From Williamsia sp. 1135 (GTDB lineage Bacteria > Actinomycetota > Actinomycetes > Mycobacteriales > Mycobacteriaceae), in contig NZ_MJEI01000095.1 in NCBI RefSeq assembly GCF_002095395.1, positions 88,215 through 152,214 on the forward strand: a stretch of DNA of 64,000 nt, written 5' to 3'. Position numbers and translations under genes: made by a program. Positions 17,514-26,744 of the stretch are shown in pieces (position 1 is the first letter of the stretch; the number at the start of each line of letters is the position of its first letter). The notes under the pieces are model-generated. The model was not told the DNA's origin. It saw nothing but the letters and a program-made list of their open reading frames with translations, and did not search any database.

Positions 17514-18301
17514 TTGCGTTCTCCTGTGTCGGACTCGTTCTGGGAGTTCTGGGAGTTCTGGGAGTTCTGGGAGTTCTGGGGGCCCGGCTGCTGATACTGC
17601 TGCGGCGGATACCCGGGCTGACCGTACTGCGGATACTGCGGGTGTTGACCGGTACTCGGATACTGCCCCGAGTTCTGACCCGGATACTGCCCCGGCGGTG
17701 GATAACCGCCGACCGGGGGATAACCGCCGGGCGAGTAGATCGATGTCGGCCGTTTCTTCTCGGCCCGCCACGCGGCCATGTCCTTGCAGTACTGATCGGA
17801 GTCGCGGTGCAGGAGCAGCACCCCGGCGCCCAGCGCGCCGACACCACCGATCACCGTGGGGATCATCGTCCAGTGGTCTGCCCCTGCGACGAAGAATGCG
17901 TAGACGGTCTGCACCACCAGGTAGAAGCTGATGAACCCGAGGCCGAGCCTGGCCCAGTTCCGTCCCGAGCGCGCGAACCAGGTCAGCGTCCCGCAGATGC
18001 CGCCGATCATCACGATCGAGATCACGATCACCATGGTGACGACCAGACCGTAAGAGACCGGCTGGCCCTGACGCGCCATGTCATCGCGGATCTGATCGAT
18101 CTGATCGGAGGCCATCGTGAACTGACCGCACACGGCCACGATCTGCGCGATGATCACCAGGACCCACAGCTCGGTGGCGATCGCGAGAGAACTGGCGAGT
18201 GGCGGCTTCTCTACCTGCTGCGACCGGTCCGGCGCCGGAACGCCGCCCGGCTGCGGCGCGCCATAGGGATCTCGGCCATAAGGCGGCGGGGTCACGGACA
18301 T
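17510..18301 (-). CDS. Pro/Gln/Tyr-rich four-helix membrane protein
   Basis: A 263-residue protein. The N-terminus is Pro/Gly/Tyr-rich (PPPYGRDPYGAPQPGG), four hydrophobic helices lie in about residues 34-170, and a long disordered tail rich in P, G, Q and Y (GGYPPPGQYPGQNSGQYP) follows. The tail ends in a tandem QNS repeat encoded by a 9-bp DNA repeat. Such tails are common in actinobacterial membrane proteins of unknown function. The start ATG 18301 begins with MSVTPPPYG. First gene of the three-gene membrane unit. Confidence 0.82.
   Translation of the reverse strand: MSVTPPPYGRDPYGAPQPGGVPAPDRSQQVEKPPLASSLAIATELWVLVIIAQIVAVCGQFTMASDQIDQIRDDMARQGQPVSYGLVVTMVIVISIVMIGGICGTLTWFARSGRNWARLGLGFISFYLVVQTVYAFFVAGADHWTMIPTVIGGVGALGAGVLLLHRDSDQYCKDMAAWRAEKKRPTSIYSPGGYPPVGGYPPPGQYPGQNSGQYPSTGQHPQYPQYGQPGYPPQQYQQPGPQNSQNSQNSQNSQNESDTGERK
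17539..17580. repeat. 9-bp tandem repeat inside a membrane-protein gene
   Basis: TTCTGGGAG is repeated about 4.7 times without error. Read on the minus strand it encodes the tripeptide repeat Gln-Asn-Ser at the protein's C-terminus. Because the unit is a multiple of three, copy-number changes keep the frame. Confidence 0.85.
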
Positions 18302-18380
18302 GAGCACCAGCCTAGTGGCACCGACCCGAACGCCTCGAGTTGTCTCCCGGCGATCGGCCGGCCATCGACGGCCGACCCGA

Positions 18381-18932
18381 CTACCGATCCCCCGACGAGT
18401 CGATCTGCATCCGGTGGTCGCAGATCCAGTCCCGGTAGGCCACCACATCGACCCCGAGGATCGTCGCACTGACCTCCACGGGCACCCCTTCGCCTGCCAG
18501 CAGCCGCATCAGGGGAAACCAACCGGACTGGTGCAAGGGCGGATCGGCGACAAGTTCTTTGGCGCGGAGGCGGACCGTGCTCTCAAAAGCACGCATCAAA
18601 CTGTCGCAGTCGTCGACAGGCTCCGCGGGTCGGCGTCCGGCTCCGCGCGCTCGCGCCTCTGAGCTGCTCAGCTCCTGGCGGGAACGCTCCACGCGCTCCG
18701 CGGTCTCCGCCTCGAAGACCCGGACCGGCTGATCCCCGGCCAGCCAACGCCGAAAGTCTGCCGCATCGAATTCCAGGACCGCCGCCGACGCCTCCAGCGG
18801 GATACCGTCGTCGCGAAGCTGTTTCACGAAGCGGTACAGGTCATCTCGCGTCGCGATGTCACCTTGCGCGCTCCACCGACGCCTGATCGAGCGTGAGAAG
18901 ACGTGCTCGACCCGATTTGATCCATCCGACAC
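18381..18932 (-). CDS. Hypothetical protein with an internally duplicated motif
   Basis: A 183-residue protein with no recognised family, no signal peptide and no membrane segment. Two copies of a ~22-residue motif are visible: residues 43-64 (GIPLEASAAVLEFDAADFRR followed by WL) and 149-170 (GVPVEVSATILGVDVVAYRD followed by WI). Each is preceded by a similar helix (RFVKQLRDD; LMRLLAGE). The motif looks like a small helix-turn-helix-like unit (inference). A linker rich in Arg, Glu and Ser separates the copies. It lies just downstream of hemB on the same strand. Confidence 0.65.
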   Translation of the reverse strand: MSDGSNRVEHVFSRSIRRRWSAQGDIATRDDLYRFVKQLRDDGIPLEASAAVLEFDAADFRRWLAGDQPVRVFEAETAERVERSRQELSSSEARARGAGRRPAEPVDDCDSLMRAFESTVRLRAKELVADPPLHQSGWFPLMRLLAGEGVPVEVSATILGVDVVAYRDWICDHRMQIDSSGDR

Positions 18933-19003
18933 GGCAGTTCCCCCAGAACCCCATTCGCATCATCAGCCCCCACCAATGAACGATCACCAATCATCTGTGA
19001 CGT

Positions 19004-19999
19004 TCAATGTAGCGCAGCCGCGACCTCGTGGGCCCAATATGTGAGCACGATGTCAGCTCCGGCGCGCCGGATACCGAGTAGGGACTCGAGGATCGCCGCA
19101 TCGCGATCGATCCAGCCACGCTCGGCGGCGGCGGTGATCATCGCGTACTCCCCCGAGATCTGATAAGCCGCAACCGGTACATCGGCCGCGTCCGCGACCC
19201 TGCGCAGCACGTCGAGGTACGACATCGCCGGCTTGACCATCACCATGTCGGCGCCCTCGGCGAGGTCCAGGGCCAGCTCCCGCATGGACTCGCGCGCATT
19301 GGCCGGGTCCTGCTGATAGGTCTTTCGATCACCCTGCAGCGACGAACCGACGGCTTCACGGAACGGGCCGTAGAAGGCCGAGGAGTACTTGGCTGTGTAG
19401 GCGAGGATCGCGGTGTCGGAGAACCCGGCGGTGTCGAGAGCCGCCCGGATCACCCCGACCTGGGCATCCATCATGCCGCTGGGTCCGACGACGTGTGCCC
19501 CGGACCGGGCCTGGACCACAGCCATCTCGGCGTAGCGCTCCAGGGTGGCGTCGTTGTCGACGACGCCGTCGTCGCGCAGGACCCCACAGTGCCCGTGGTC
19601 GGTGAACTCGTCGAGGCAGGTGTCGGCCATGATCACCGTCGAGTCACCGAGATCGGAGCGCAGATCCCGCAGAGCGGCGTTGAGCACCCCATCGGGATCG
19701 GTACCCGCACTGCCGACGGCGTCCTTGTCGGCGGCAGCCGGGACACCGAACAGCATCAGGCCGCCGACACCCGCGGCAACAGCGTCACCCGCCGCACGCC
19801 GCAACGACTCCCGCGTGTGCTGGACGACGCCTGGCATCGAGCTGATCGGCCTCGGCTCGTCGATTCCATCGGCGACGAACATCGGCAACACCAGATGCCG
19901 TGGCTCGAGCGATGTCTCGGCAACCAGCCGGCGCATCGCCGGAGTGCTGCGAAGTCGCCTGGGACGATCGAAAGGCGGGCGGCCTGAAGGTGCGGTCAT
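19004..19999 (-). CDS. hemB: Delta-aminolevulinic acid dehydratase (porphobilinogen synthase)
   Basis: A 331-residue HemB of normal length. The two Schiff-base lysines are K204 (AYTAKYSSAFYGPFR) and K256 (VMVKPAMSYLD). The metal region reads DTCLDEFTDHGHCG: Cys128 and Cys138 of the zinc triad are kept but the middle Cys is Asp130, a mixed type. It condenses two 5-aminolevulinate molecules to porphobilinogen. The start ATG 19999 (MTAPSGRPPFDRPRRLR) gives the usual N-terminus and leaves a 10-nt gap to the upstream gene. Last gene of the rex-hem operon. Confidence 0.96.
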   Translation of the reverse strand: MTAPSGRPPFDRPRRLRSTPAMRRLVAETSLEPRHLVLPMFVADGIDEPRPISSMPGVVQHTRESLRRAAGDAVAAGVGGLMLFGVPAAADKDAVGSAGTDPDGVLNAALRDLRSDLGDSTVIMADTCLDEFTDHGHCGVLRDDGVVDNDATLERYAEMAVVQARSGAHVVGPSGMMDAQVGVIRAALDTAGFSDTAILAYTAKYSSAFYGPFREAVGSSLQGDRKTYQQDPANARESMRELALDLAEGADMVMVKPAMSYLDVLRRVADAADVPVAAYQISGEYAMITAAAERGWIDRDAAILESLLGIRRAGADIVLTYWAHEVAAALH

Positions 20000-20009
20000 A
20001 CCCGCCAGC

Positions 20010-21698
20010 CTACGAGCGCGACCGACGAGCCTTCTTACGCGGCGGAGGCAAGGCACCCTCGGCGCGCAGCCGGGCGGCGTGCTCGGCGAGCGCGTCGACC
20101 AGTTCCGGCACCGACGCGTTCTCCGGCCGCACGTCGACCCGGAGGCCGAACTCGGTGGCCGTCTCGGCGGTCTTCGGTCCGATGCAGGCGACGATCGTGC
20201 GCGCATGCGGCTTGCCGGCGATGCCGACCAGGTTGCGGACGGTCGAGCTCGAGGTGAAGCAGACCGCGTCGAACCCGCCGGTCTTGATCATCTCGCGGGT
20301 CTCGGCGGGCGGCGGCGCGGCGCGGACCGTGCGGTACGCGGTGACGTCGTCGATCTCCCAGCCGCGGCCGCGCAGGCCCTCGGACAGGGTCTCGGTGGCG
20401 ATGTCGGCGCGCGGCAACAGGATCCGGTTCACCGGGTCGAAGACGTCGTCGTACGGCGGGAAATCCTCGAGCAGTCCCAGTGAGGACTGCTCACCCGAGG
20501 GCAGCAGTTCTGGGTTGATACCGAAACCGCGGACCTTTTCTGCGGTGGCCTCACCGACGCAGGCGATCTTGACGCCGCTGAAAGCACGTGCGTCCAAACC
20601 GAATTCGGCGAACTTGTCCCAGACGGCACGCACCGCATTGGTGGAGGTGAAGACGACCCACTGGTAGCGACCGTCGACCAGACCCTTGACAGCGCGTTCC
20701 ATCTGCGCGGGACTGCGAGGGGGCTCGACCGCGATCGTCGGAACCTCCATCGGGATGGCGCCGTGCGTGACGAGCCGATCCGACATGTCGCCGGCCTGAT
20801 CCTTGGTGCGGGGCACGAGCACGGTCCAGCCGTACAGGGCCCGCGACTCCCACCAGCTGAGCTTGCCGCGCTGCGTGACGACCTTGCCGATGGTGACGAT
20901 CAGCGGCCCGGTCAGGGCGCTGCCGCTCTCGTTCAGGGTGGCCAGCGTCGCCTCGATGGTGCGCTGCTGGCAGGTGGTGCCGTTGACGGTGATCGCTGCA
21001 GGCGTCTGCGCGGCCAGGCCGTGCTCGGTCAGCGCACTGGCGGTCTCGGCCAGGTGGCCCGACGTCGCGTGCAGGACCAGCGGTCCGGGCGCGGCGGCCA
21101 GGGCCGCCCAGTCGACCTCTCCACGGACATCTGCCTCGGTGTGCCCCGAGCCCAGCGGCATACCCGCGTAACTCGGCACAGCGGCCGTGGCGGGTAGTCC
21201 GGGGATGACCTCGAACTGCACCTGGGTGCGGGCGACGGCGTTGACCTCGGCGAGGACCGAATCCGTGGTCAACGGGTCGCCTGCGACGAGCCGGACCACG
21301 TCCTCACCCTCGCGGGCGGTCGCGACCAGCGTCTTGGCCACCTCGTTCGGATCGCCCAGTGCCGGACGCACATTGCTCAGCGGCTCATCCGCGACGGGGG
21401 CATCGGAGGCGGGGGTGTCGTGTTCACCACCCTGCTGATCGGAGCCGTCTGCCGCGGCGCTAGGGTCTTGTTTGCTCGGTTTGACAGTCCGCGAGGAACC
21501 GGTCCTCGACTCGGCCTGCTGCCCGGGTTTGACACCGATCTGGTCGACGACCGCGGACGGCACGTCGGGATCGATGAACACCGTGACGGCGTTCTCGATC
21601 GCGGTGCGTGCGCGGACGGTCAACAATCCCGGGTCGCCGGGGCCTGCCCCGACAAAGAGAATGCGACCAGGGGTAACGGCCTTTTTGGTACGGCTCAT
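20010..21698 (-). CDS. hemD: Fused uroporphyrinogen-III C-methyltransferase-like / uroporphyrinogen-III synthase
   Basis: A 562-residue two-domain protein. The N-terminal half is a tetrapyrrole methylase fold (VGAGPGDPGLLTVRA; EVIPGLPATAAVPSYAG), interrupted by a ~45-residue low-complexity insert rich in S, Q, D and A after PSAVVDQIGV. The C-terminal half is uroporphyrinogen-III synthase (VVFTSTNAVRAVWDK; FTSSSTVRNLVG), with a basic tail (KKARRSRS). The methylase GDP-loop reads VAGDPLTTD rather than the usual KGGDPFVFGRG, so methylase activity is doubtful. ATG 21698 is preceded by AGGAG 8 nt upstream. Lies between hemC and hemB. Confidence 0.93.
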   Translation of the reverse strand: MSRTKKAVTPGRILFVGAGPGDPGLLTVRARTAIENAVTVFIDPDVPSAVVDQIGVKPGQQAESRTGSSRTVKPSKQDPSAAADGSDQQGGEHDTPASDAPVADEPLSNVRPALGDPNEVAKTLVATAREGEDVVRLVAGDPLTTDSVLAEVNAVARTQVQFEVIPGLPATAAVPSYAGMPLGSGHTEADVRGEVDWAALAAAPGPLVLHATSGHLAETASALTEHGLAAQTPAAITVNGTTCQQRTIEATLATLNESGSALTGPLIVTIGKVVTQRGKLSWWESRALYGWTVLVPRTKDQAGDMSDRLVTHGAIPMEVPTIAVEPPRSPAQMERAVKGLVDGRYQWVVFTSTNAVRAVWDKFAEFGLDARAFSGVKIACVGEATAEKVRGFGINPELLPSGEQSSLGLLEDFPPYDDVFDPVNRILLPRADIATETLSEGLRGRGWEIDDVTAYRTVRAAPPPAETREMIKTGGFDAVCFTSSSTVRNLVGIAGKPHARTIVACIGPKTAETATEFGLRVDVRPENASVPELVDALAEHAARLRAEGALPPPRKKARRSRS

Positions 21699-21743
21699 GC
21701 TCAGCACTCCTGCCCCGTGGGGCTGTAGCTCGGCCCGCTGGCT

Positions 21744-22679
21744 CTAGAGGAGCTCTTTTGCTCCCTGATCCAGCAGTTCTGCGGCAAGTTCTCGGCCGAG
21801 TTCGGTCGCTCGTTCGGTCGGACCCACCACCGAGGCCTTGATCGCGTCCGAACCATCTTCGGCAACGACCGTCGCGCGGAGCGACAGCTCGGTGAATATG
21901 CGTCCGTCCTCATCGATCGACTCGACCACCTCGGCCAAAGCACCGATCGGTGCCGTGCATCCGGCCTCGAGGGCCGCAAGCACAGCACGTTCGGCGTCAA
22001 TCGCCGCACGGGTGGACGGATCGTCCAACTCGGCGAGAATGCTCACCAGTTGGGCATCGTCTGCGCGGCACTCCACGGCCAAGGCGCCCTGTGCAGGCGC
22101 CGGTAGCATCTGAACCGGATCCAACGCTTCGGCGACCTCATCGGTCCGTCCGATTCGTACGAGTCCGGCCCGGGCTACTACCACCGCGTCGAGTTCCCCG
22201 CTGGCGACTTTGCCCAACCGAGAATCAAGGTTGCCTCGTAGGGGGCGGATTTCCAAACCGAGACCCAATGCTCTAAGCTGCGCTGCCCGTCGCGGCGCGG
22301 AGGTACCGACCGTGGCGCCCGGCAGCAGCTCACCGAGCACTTTTCCGCCCGCGGCGACGAGTGCGTCACGTGGATCCTCACGGGGCGGGATGGCGGCGAT
22401 CTCGAGGCCGGGCTCGGGTGCGGTCGGCAGGTCTTTGTACGAGTGCACCGCCACGTCGACCTCGCGGCTGGTCAGCGCCTGACGGATCGCGGTCGTGAAG
22501 ACACCGACCCCGATCTGCTGGACCGGGGCCGCCGACAGGTCGCCGGCGGTCTTGATGATGACGAGTTCGGCCGGGTGTCCGGCGGCGATCAGGGCGTCGC
22601 GGACGGTGCCGGCCTGGGTGGTGGCCAGCAAGGAACCACGGGTGCCGATCCGGATCGGATTCGGACTGGACTCACTCAA
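21744..22679 (-). CDS. hemC: Hydroxymethylbilane synthase (porphobilinogen deaminase)
   Basis: A 311-residue HemC of typical length. It starts [19 protein letters not shown], has the VHSYKDLPT segment and ends domain 2 with [14 protein letters not shown]. The dipyrromethane cofactor attaches at C241 in [11 protein letters not shown]. It polymerises four porphobilinogen units. Only 6 nt separate it from hemA, in keeping with one operon. Confidence 0.97.
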   Translation of the reverse strand: MSESSPNPIRIGTRGSLLATTQAGTVRDALIAAGHPAELVIIKTAGDLSAAPVQQIGVGVFTTAIRQALTSREVDVAVHSYKDLPTAPEPGLEIAAIPPREDPRDALVAAGGKVLGELLPGATVGTSAPRRAAQLRALGLGLEIRPLRGNLDSRLGKVASGELDAVVVARAGLVRIGRTDEVAEALDPVQMLPAPAQGALAVECRADDAQLVSILAELDDPSTRAAIDAERAVLAALEAGCTAPIGALAEVVESIDEDGRIFTELSLRATVVAEDGSDAIKASVVGPTERATELGRELAAELLDQGAKELL

Positions 22680-22685
22680 TTGCTG

Positions 22686-24032
22686 CTACCGGGCCTTTCC
22701 ATGGGTGTCGGTCTCGCCGAGACCGACCTCGGGCGCGGACACCGATTCCGCCGCACCGGGTTTGAGTTCAAAGAGTTCGCGCAGGGCCTCGGCGTAATGA
22801 TCGCCCTGTGGGGTGCTGGCGAGTTGTTTCACGCGCACGGTCGGCGCGTGCAGGAGCTTGTCGACGACGCGCCGCACGGTCTTGGCGACCTCGTCGCGCT
22901 GAGGGTCGTCGAGACCGGGGAGCCGGCTCTCCAGACGCAGCATCTCGGCCTGCACCACCTCGGCCGCCCGTTGCCGCAGTGCCGTCACGGTGGGCGTCAC
23001 CTCGGCCTGGCGCTGATGCGTGAGGTAGTCGGCGAGCTCTGCCAGCACGATGTCGCGCGCCGCGACCTCGTCGGCGTCGGCCGCTTTGGTGCCCTCATCG
23101 CCGCGCAGACCCTCGATGTCGATGATGTGCACATCGGGTAGCCGCCCGGCCGCAGGATCGACGTTGCGGGGCAATCCGAGGTCGCAGATGACCAGCGGCC
23201 CCGGAGCGGTCCGCCTGGCGAGTGCCGAATGCACCTCGCCGACGCCGACCACGGTGCCGATGGTGCCCGTACAGGTGACGAGGACGTCGGCGCCGGCCAG
23301 TGCGTCCGTCAGTTCGTCCATCTCGACCGCGCGGGCGTTCACGCCGTGATTCTTGGTGACATTGGCCGCGAGGTGCTGCGCCTTCTCGAACGTCCGGTTC
23401 ACCACCATGAGGTCGGTGACACCTGCCCTGGCGAGGTGCGCAGCAGCGAGTCCGCCCATGGCACCCGCACCGAACACGACGGCCGAACCGATGTCACCGC
23501 CGAGGACGCCCTTGGCGCGCTCGAGGGACACGGACACCACCGAGGCGCCCGCACGATCGAGACCGGTCTCACTGTGGACCCGCTTGCCCACCCGCAGCGC
23601 CTGCTGAGCCAACTCGTGCAGCACCCGGCCTGCCGAGCGGTTGGCATCGGCGCTGGCATACGACGACCGGATCTGGCCCAGGATCTGCTGTTCGCCGACG
23701 ACCATCGAGTCCAGGCCCGCGGCGACCGAGAACAGATGCTCCACCACGGCCTCGGAGTACCGGACATAGGCGTATTTGGTCATCTCGTTGACCGTCATGC
23801 CTGAATGCCTGCCCATCACCTCGCCCACCGCCTCGAGCGCGGGGTGGAAGGCGTCGACCACGGCATAGACCTCGACGCGGTTGCAGGTGGAGACGATCAT
23901 CGCCTCGCTGATCTGCGGGCTGTCGAGTAGATCCTCGATCAGCTTCGGGCGATCGGTGTCGGTGACGGCGAGCCGCTCGAGTATCGGCACCGGCGCGCTG
24001 CGGTGCGAGATGCCGAACAGGAAGATACTCAC
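22686..24032 (-). CDS. hemA: Glutamyl-tRNA reductase
   Basis: A 448-residue HemA. The catalytic Cys is C50 in [11 protein letters not shown], followed by the signature [19 protein letters not shown]. The NADPH site is [16 protein letters not shown]. It reduces glutamyl-tRNA to glutamate-1-semialdehyde, the committed step of C5 haem synthesis. The GTG start overlaps the rex stop (GTGA), so its translation is coupled to its presumed redox repressor. Confidence 0.97.
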   Translation of the reverse strand: MSIFLFGISHRSAPVPILERLAVTDTDRPKLIEDLLDSPQISEAMIVSTCNRVEVYAVVDAFHPALEAVGEVMGRHSGMTVNEMTKYAYVRYSEAVVEHLFSVAAGLDSMVVGEQQILGQIRSSYASADANRSAGRVLHELAQQALRVGKRVHSETGLDRAGASVVSVSLERAKGVLGGDIGSAVVFGAGAMGGLAAAHLARAGVTDLMVVNRTFEKAQHLAANVTKNHGVNARAVEMDELTDALAGADVLVTCTGTIGTVVGVGEVHSALARRTAPGPLVICDLGLPRNVDPAAGRLPDVHIIDIEGLRGDEGTKAADADEVAARDIVLAELADYLTHQRQAEVTPTVTALRQRAAEVVQAEMLRLESRLPGLDDPQRDEVAKTVRRVVDKLLHAPTVRVKQLASTPQGDHYAEALRELFELKPGAAESVSAPEVGLGETDTHGKAR

Positions 24033-24820
24033 ACGCCCACCGACCTTTGTTTCGATTGCGTCCGACCGCCTGGGGTCGAATTACGCTGCACAACTTGAGC
24101 TTCCGCGCTATGCCTGCGCGTCGCGTTGAACGCCATCACCTGCAACTCCAGAGCGAAGTCGACCGGCCTGACGTAGACGTGCTCGGGCACCCGGGGTGCC
24201 ACGCACGTGAAATTGAGGATCTGCTGCACCCCGGCGGCGACGAAGCTGTCGCACGTGATCTGGGCGTTCTCATCCGATGTCGCCAGCACCGCGATCTCGA
24301 CGCGATGCTCCGCACAGATCGCCGGGATCTCCGCGAGCCCGCGGACCTGGAGTTCACCTTCGGCGGCGGCGATGGACGTGCCGACCAACTGCGGGTCGGC
24401 TTCGACCATGGCGACGATCTTGATGCCGCGGCGATCGAAGCCCACGCGGTTGATGAGGGCCTTACCGAGATGACCGGCACCGGCGAGCACCACGTTGTGG
24501 TTGTGCTCGACACCGAGCGCCAACGCGATGCGGGCGACGAGGCGGCTGACGTCGTAACCGACGCCGCGCACTCCACCCGAACCGACGTGGGAGAGGTCTT
24601 TTCGAAGAATTGCGGAGTTCACACCGGCGGCGGCTGCGAGTTGTCCGGACGAGACGACCATGGCGCCGGTTTCGCTCATGGAACGCAACACGTGCAGGTA
24701 GGTGGCGAGCCGGGCAACGGCAGCGCTCGGGATGTCGGGCTGTGGGCCACCGGCCGAACCCGAGTTCCCCTTGTCTCCCGCATCTGCAGGACTCTTCCCC
24801 ATGCCGACCGTCTTCCTCAT
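24029..24820 (-). CDS. rex: Redox-sensing transcriptional repressor Rex
   Basis: About 263 residues. A winged-helix N-domain ([39 protein letters not shown]) is followed by a Rossmann NAD(H) domain with [14 protein letters not shown]. Rex represses respiratory and haem genes when NADH is low and is released by NADH. The arrangement rex-hemA-hemC-hemD matches Streptomyces. A perfect operator lies upstream at 24933-24950. The start is uncertain: ATG 24820 was chosen, ATG 24802 is also possible. Confidence 0.95.
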   Translation of the reverse strand: MRKTVGMGKSPADAGDKGNSGSAGGPQPDIPSAAVARLATYLHVLRSMSETGAMVVSSGQLAAAAGVNSAILRKDLSHVGSGGVRGVGYDVSRLVARIALALGVEHNHNVVLAGAGHLGKALINRVGFDRRGIKIVAMVEADPQLVGTSIAAAEGELQVRGLAEIPAICAEHRVEIAVLATSDENAQITCDSFVAAGVQQILNFTCVAPRVPEHVYVRPVDFALELQVMAFNATRRHSAEAQVVQRNSTPGGRTQSKQRSVGV

Positions 24821-24932
24821 TGGGCGCCACCGTCCGCGGCTCTGCAGACCCAAGTTTCTGCGGGTCGCGGAGCAGGCGTGATGCTTGCGAAAAGCACCGC
24901 GAACGCACTGACTCGCGCTATCACGTTACCGC

Positions 24933-24950
24933 TTGTGAATCGATTCACAA
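24933..24950. promoter_or_regulatory. Rex operator (perfect 18-bp palindrome)
   Basis: TTGTGAATCGATTCACAA matches the Rex consensus TTGTGAANNNNTTCACAA exactly and is a complete palindrome. It is about 113 nt upstream of rex on the rex-hem promoter side. On the minus strand TTGTGA could serve as the -35 element, with TAACGT 16 nt further on as the -10, so bound Rex would block RNA polymerase (inference). Confidence 0.92.
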
Positions 24951-24984
24951 ACTCGGCCCCCCGATTTCTGTTCATCCGTCTGGA

Positions 24985-25239
24985 CTACTGTCCAGATGAC
25001 GCCTGCAAATCGGCTCGCAACCTGGGGATATCGACTTCCCAGTAGCTGTGCTCACGACCATCGAGAAGAATGACCGGCAACCGATCGCCGAACTCGGCGC
25101 GTACGCCCGGGTCGGTGTCCGCGATGGCATCGACGTCGATTTCCTCGAACTCGACCGCGAAGTCGGCGATGAGCGGGTCGAGGTCGGCGCGGGCCTGGGC
25201 GCAGGCGGTGCACCCCTCCCTGGTGAGCAACGTGATCAT
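24985..25239 (-). CDS. Glutaredoxin-like / DUF836 thioredoxin-fold protein
   Basis: A short thioredoxin-fold protein of 84 residues. MITLLTREGCTACAQAR places the CxxC redox pair (C10, C13) after the first strand. The conserved cis-Pro region is RLPVILLDG, and the tail is YWEVDIPRLRADL. It is likely a thiol-disulfide oxidoreductase. M. tuberculosis has an equivalent (Rv0508) at the same place next to hemA. A 7-bp-arm hairpin (24979-24996) overlaps the stop codon. Divergent from the HAD hydrolase gene, with a tandem-repeat block between them. Confidence 0.85.
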   Translation of the reverse strand: MITLLTREGCTACAQARADLDPLIADFAVEFEEIDVDAIADTDPGVRAEFGDRLPVILLDGREHSYWEVDIPRLRADLQASSGQ

Positions 25240-25251
25240 CACCCAGCCAGT

Positions 25252-25374
25252 CTGACAGGCACGCCCGCGTGGCTGACGGGCACGCCCGCGTGGCTGACGG
25301 GCACGCCCGCGTGGCTGACGGGCACGCCCGCGTGGGTGACAGGCACGCCCGCGTAAGTCACAGGGCACGCGCGC
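25252..25374. repeat. 21-bp minisatellite between divergent genes
   Basis: Five consecutive 21-bp units start at 25252, 25273, 25294, 25315 and 25336, sharing the core GGCACGCCCGCGTGG, followed by a degenerate partial unit to about 25374. The central three are identical. The core contains the short palindrome CACGCCCGCGTG. It fills most of the region upstream of both the glutaredoxin and HAD genes. Confidence 0.9.
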
Positions 25375-25440
25375 GGCGGGACCTCCGGTCATCACCCGGG
25401 CACCGACTACGCTGAACGAGACCCACAGGAGGCGATGCGA

Positions 25441-26655
25441 GTGACAAATACTCCGGGCGACGACAACGCCGGTGACGCAGACCGATCCCGCCTCGACGAA
25501 CCCGAAGACCAGTTTGATCCTGCACTCGACGACGACGATCTCGTCGACGACGATTCACCGGATGACGATGCCCCGGACGACGACGCCCCAGACGGTGACG
25601 ACCTCGACGGTGACGACCTCGACGGCGACGACCTCGACGACGAGGCAGCCGAAGTCCGGCCCGCGACCGCATCCGGCCCACTGTCACCCCTGACCAGCCG
25701 TGTCGGCAGGTTCCGCCAGTCCGCCGGGGAACTCCGTCAGTCTCTGGCGGGTGAGGCCAGCGCCCACGCCGCCTACGCAAAACTCCGGGAGCGTGCGCTG
25801 CCCGGCGGCGGCGACACCCTCATCGATCCGCGCCTGGAACAGGGCGATGCCGACGTGGACGAACCCGGCCGCCCCACCGTCGTACCGCCCGATCTCACCG
25901 CTGCCGCCTTTTTCGACGTCGACAACACCCTGGTCCAGGGGTCGTCGATGATCCACTTCGCCCGAGGTCTGGCCGCCCGGGACTACTTCAGCTACCGCGA
26001 CATCATGGAGTTCGTCTGGGCGCAGGCGAAGTTCCGCATCACCGGACGCGAGAACTCCGAAGACGTCGCGCAGGGCCGGGAAAAGGCCCTCTCGTTCATC
26101 GCGGGCCGCTCCACCGCAGAGCTGGTCCGCGTGGGCGAGGAGATCTACGACGAGTTCATCGCCGACAAGATCTGGCCGGGGACCGCGGCGCTGGCCCAGA
26201 TGCACATCGACGCAGGTCAGCAGGTATGGCTCGTCACCGCCACGCCAGTGGAACTGGCCCAGACCATCGCCGAGCGGCTCGGGTTGACCGGGGCGCTGGG
26301 CACGGTCGCCGAGAGCGTCGACGGGGTTTTCACCGGACGACTGGTCGGCGACCTGCTGCACGGGCTCGGCAAGGCCCACGCGGTCCGGTCACTCGCGATC
26401 CGCGAGGGCTTGAATCTCAAACGCTGCACCGCCTACTCCGACTCCCACAACGACGTCCCGATGCTGTCGCTGGTCGGTACCGCCGTCGCGATCAATCCCG
26501 ACACCGACCTGCGCGATGTCGCGCGCGTGCGCGGCTGGGAGGTCCGGGACTATCGAACGGCACGGAAGGCCGCGAAGATCGGCGTCCCGACGGCGGTGCT
26601 ACTCGGCGCCGCAGGTGGCGGCGCTGCCGCAGCCGTCAAACACCTCCGCCGCTGA
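25441..26655 (+). CDS. HAD-IB family phosphatase with acidic N-terminal extension
   Basis: A 404-residue protein. The first ~75 residues are a disordered, strongly acidic extension with repeated DGDDL units encoded by a 15-bp DNA repeat near 25595. The HAD core begins [15 protein letters not shown] (nucleophile Asp in DVDNT). A helical cap follows, then WLVTATP (motif II) and [12 protein letters not shown] (motif IV). The C-terminus ends in a hydrophobic Ala/Gly-rich segment ([16 protein letters not shown]). It is SerB-like, as is Rv0505c at the same place in M. tuberculosis. GTG 25441 was chosen because AGGAGG is 8 nt upstream; ATG 25435 is too close. Confidence 0.88.
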   Translation: MTNTPGDDNAGDADRSRLDEPEDQFDPALDDDDLVDDDSPDDDAPDDDAPDGDDLDGDDLDGDDLDDEAAEVRPATASGPLSPLTSRVGRFRQSAGELRQSLAGEASAHAAYAKLRERALPGGGDTLIDPRLEQGDADVDEPGRPTVVPPDLTAAAFFDVDNTLVQGSSMIHFARGLAARDYFSYRDIMEFVWAQAKFRITGRENSEDVAQGREKALSFIAGRSTAELVRVGEEIYDEFIADKIWPGTAALAQMHIDAGQQVWLVTATPVELAQTIAERLGLTGALGTVAESVDGVFTGRLVGDLLHGLGKAHAVRSLAIREGLNLKRCTAYSDSHNDVPMLSLVGTAVAINPDTDLRDVARVRGWEVRDYRTARKAAKIGVPTAVLLGAAGGGAAAAVKHLRR

Positions 26656-26678
26656 CCCCCGGCCCTCCAATCCCGGAA

Positions 26679-26730
26679 ATGGGTTGTTTTAGCGGATCTC
26701 ACCTGGGCTTTTGTCGCCAAAACAACCCAT
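26679..26730. terminator. Long-stem convergent terminator
   Basis: The arms ATGGGTTGTTTTAGCG (26679-26694) and CGCCAAAACAACCCAT (26715-26730) pair with one mismatch around a 20-nt loop. It lies between genes converging at 26655 and 26745. The T and A runs are inside the stem rather than after it. Confidence 0.75.
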
Positions 26731-26744
26731 CATCGGGGGGCGGG

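Noticed and set aside
22680..24032. Riboswitch or attenuator inside the hem operon
   Set aside because: Gene gaps are 6-45 nt or overlapping, leaving no leader long enough.
24979..24996. Terminator for the glutaredoxin gene
   Set aside because: The 7-bp-arm hairpin lacks a T-run and overlaps the stop codon, so it is too weak to report as a separate terminator.
25252..25374. Possible CRISPR array
   Set aside because: The 21-bp units are contiguous, with no unique spacers and no cas genes nearby.
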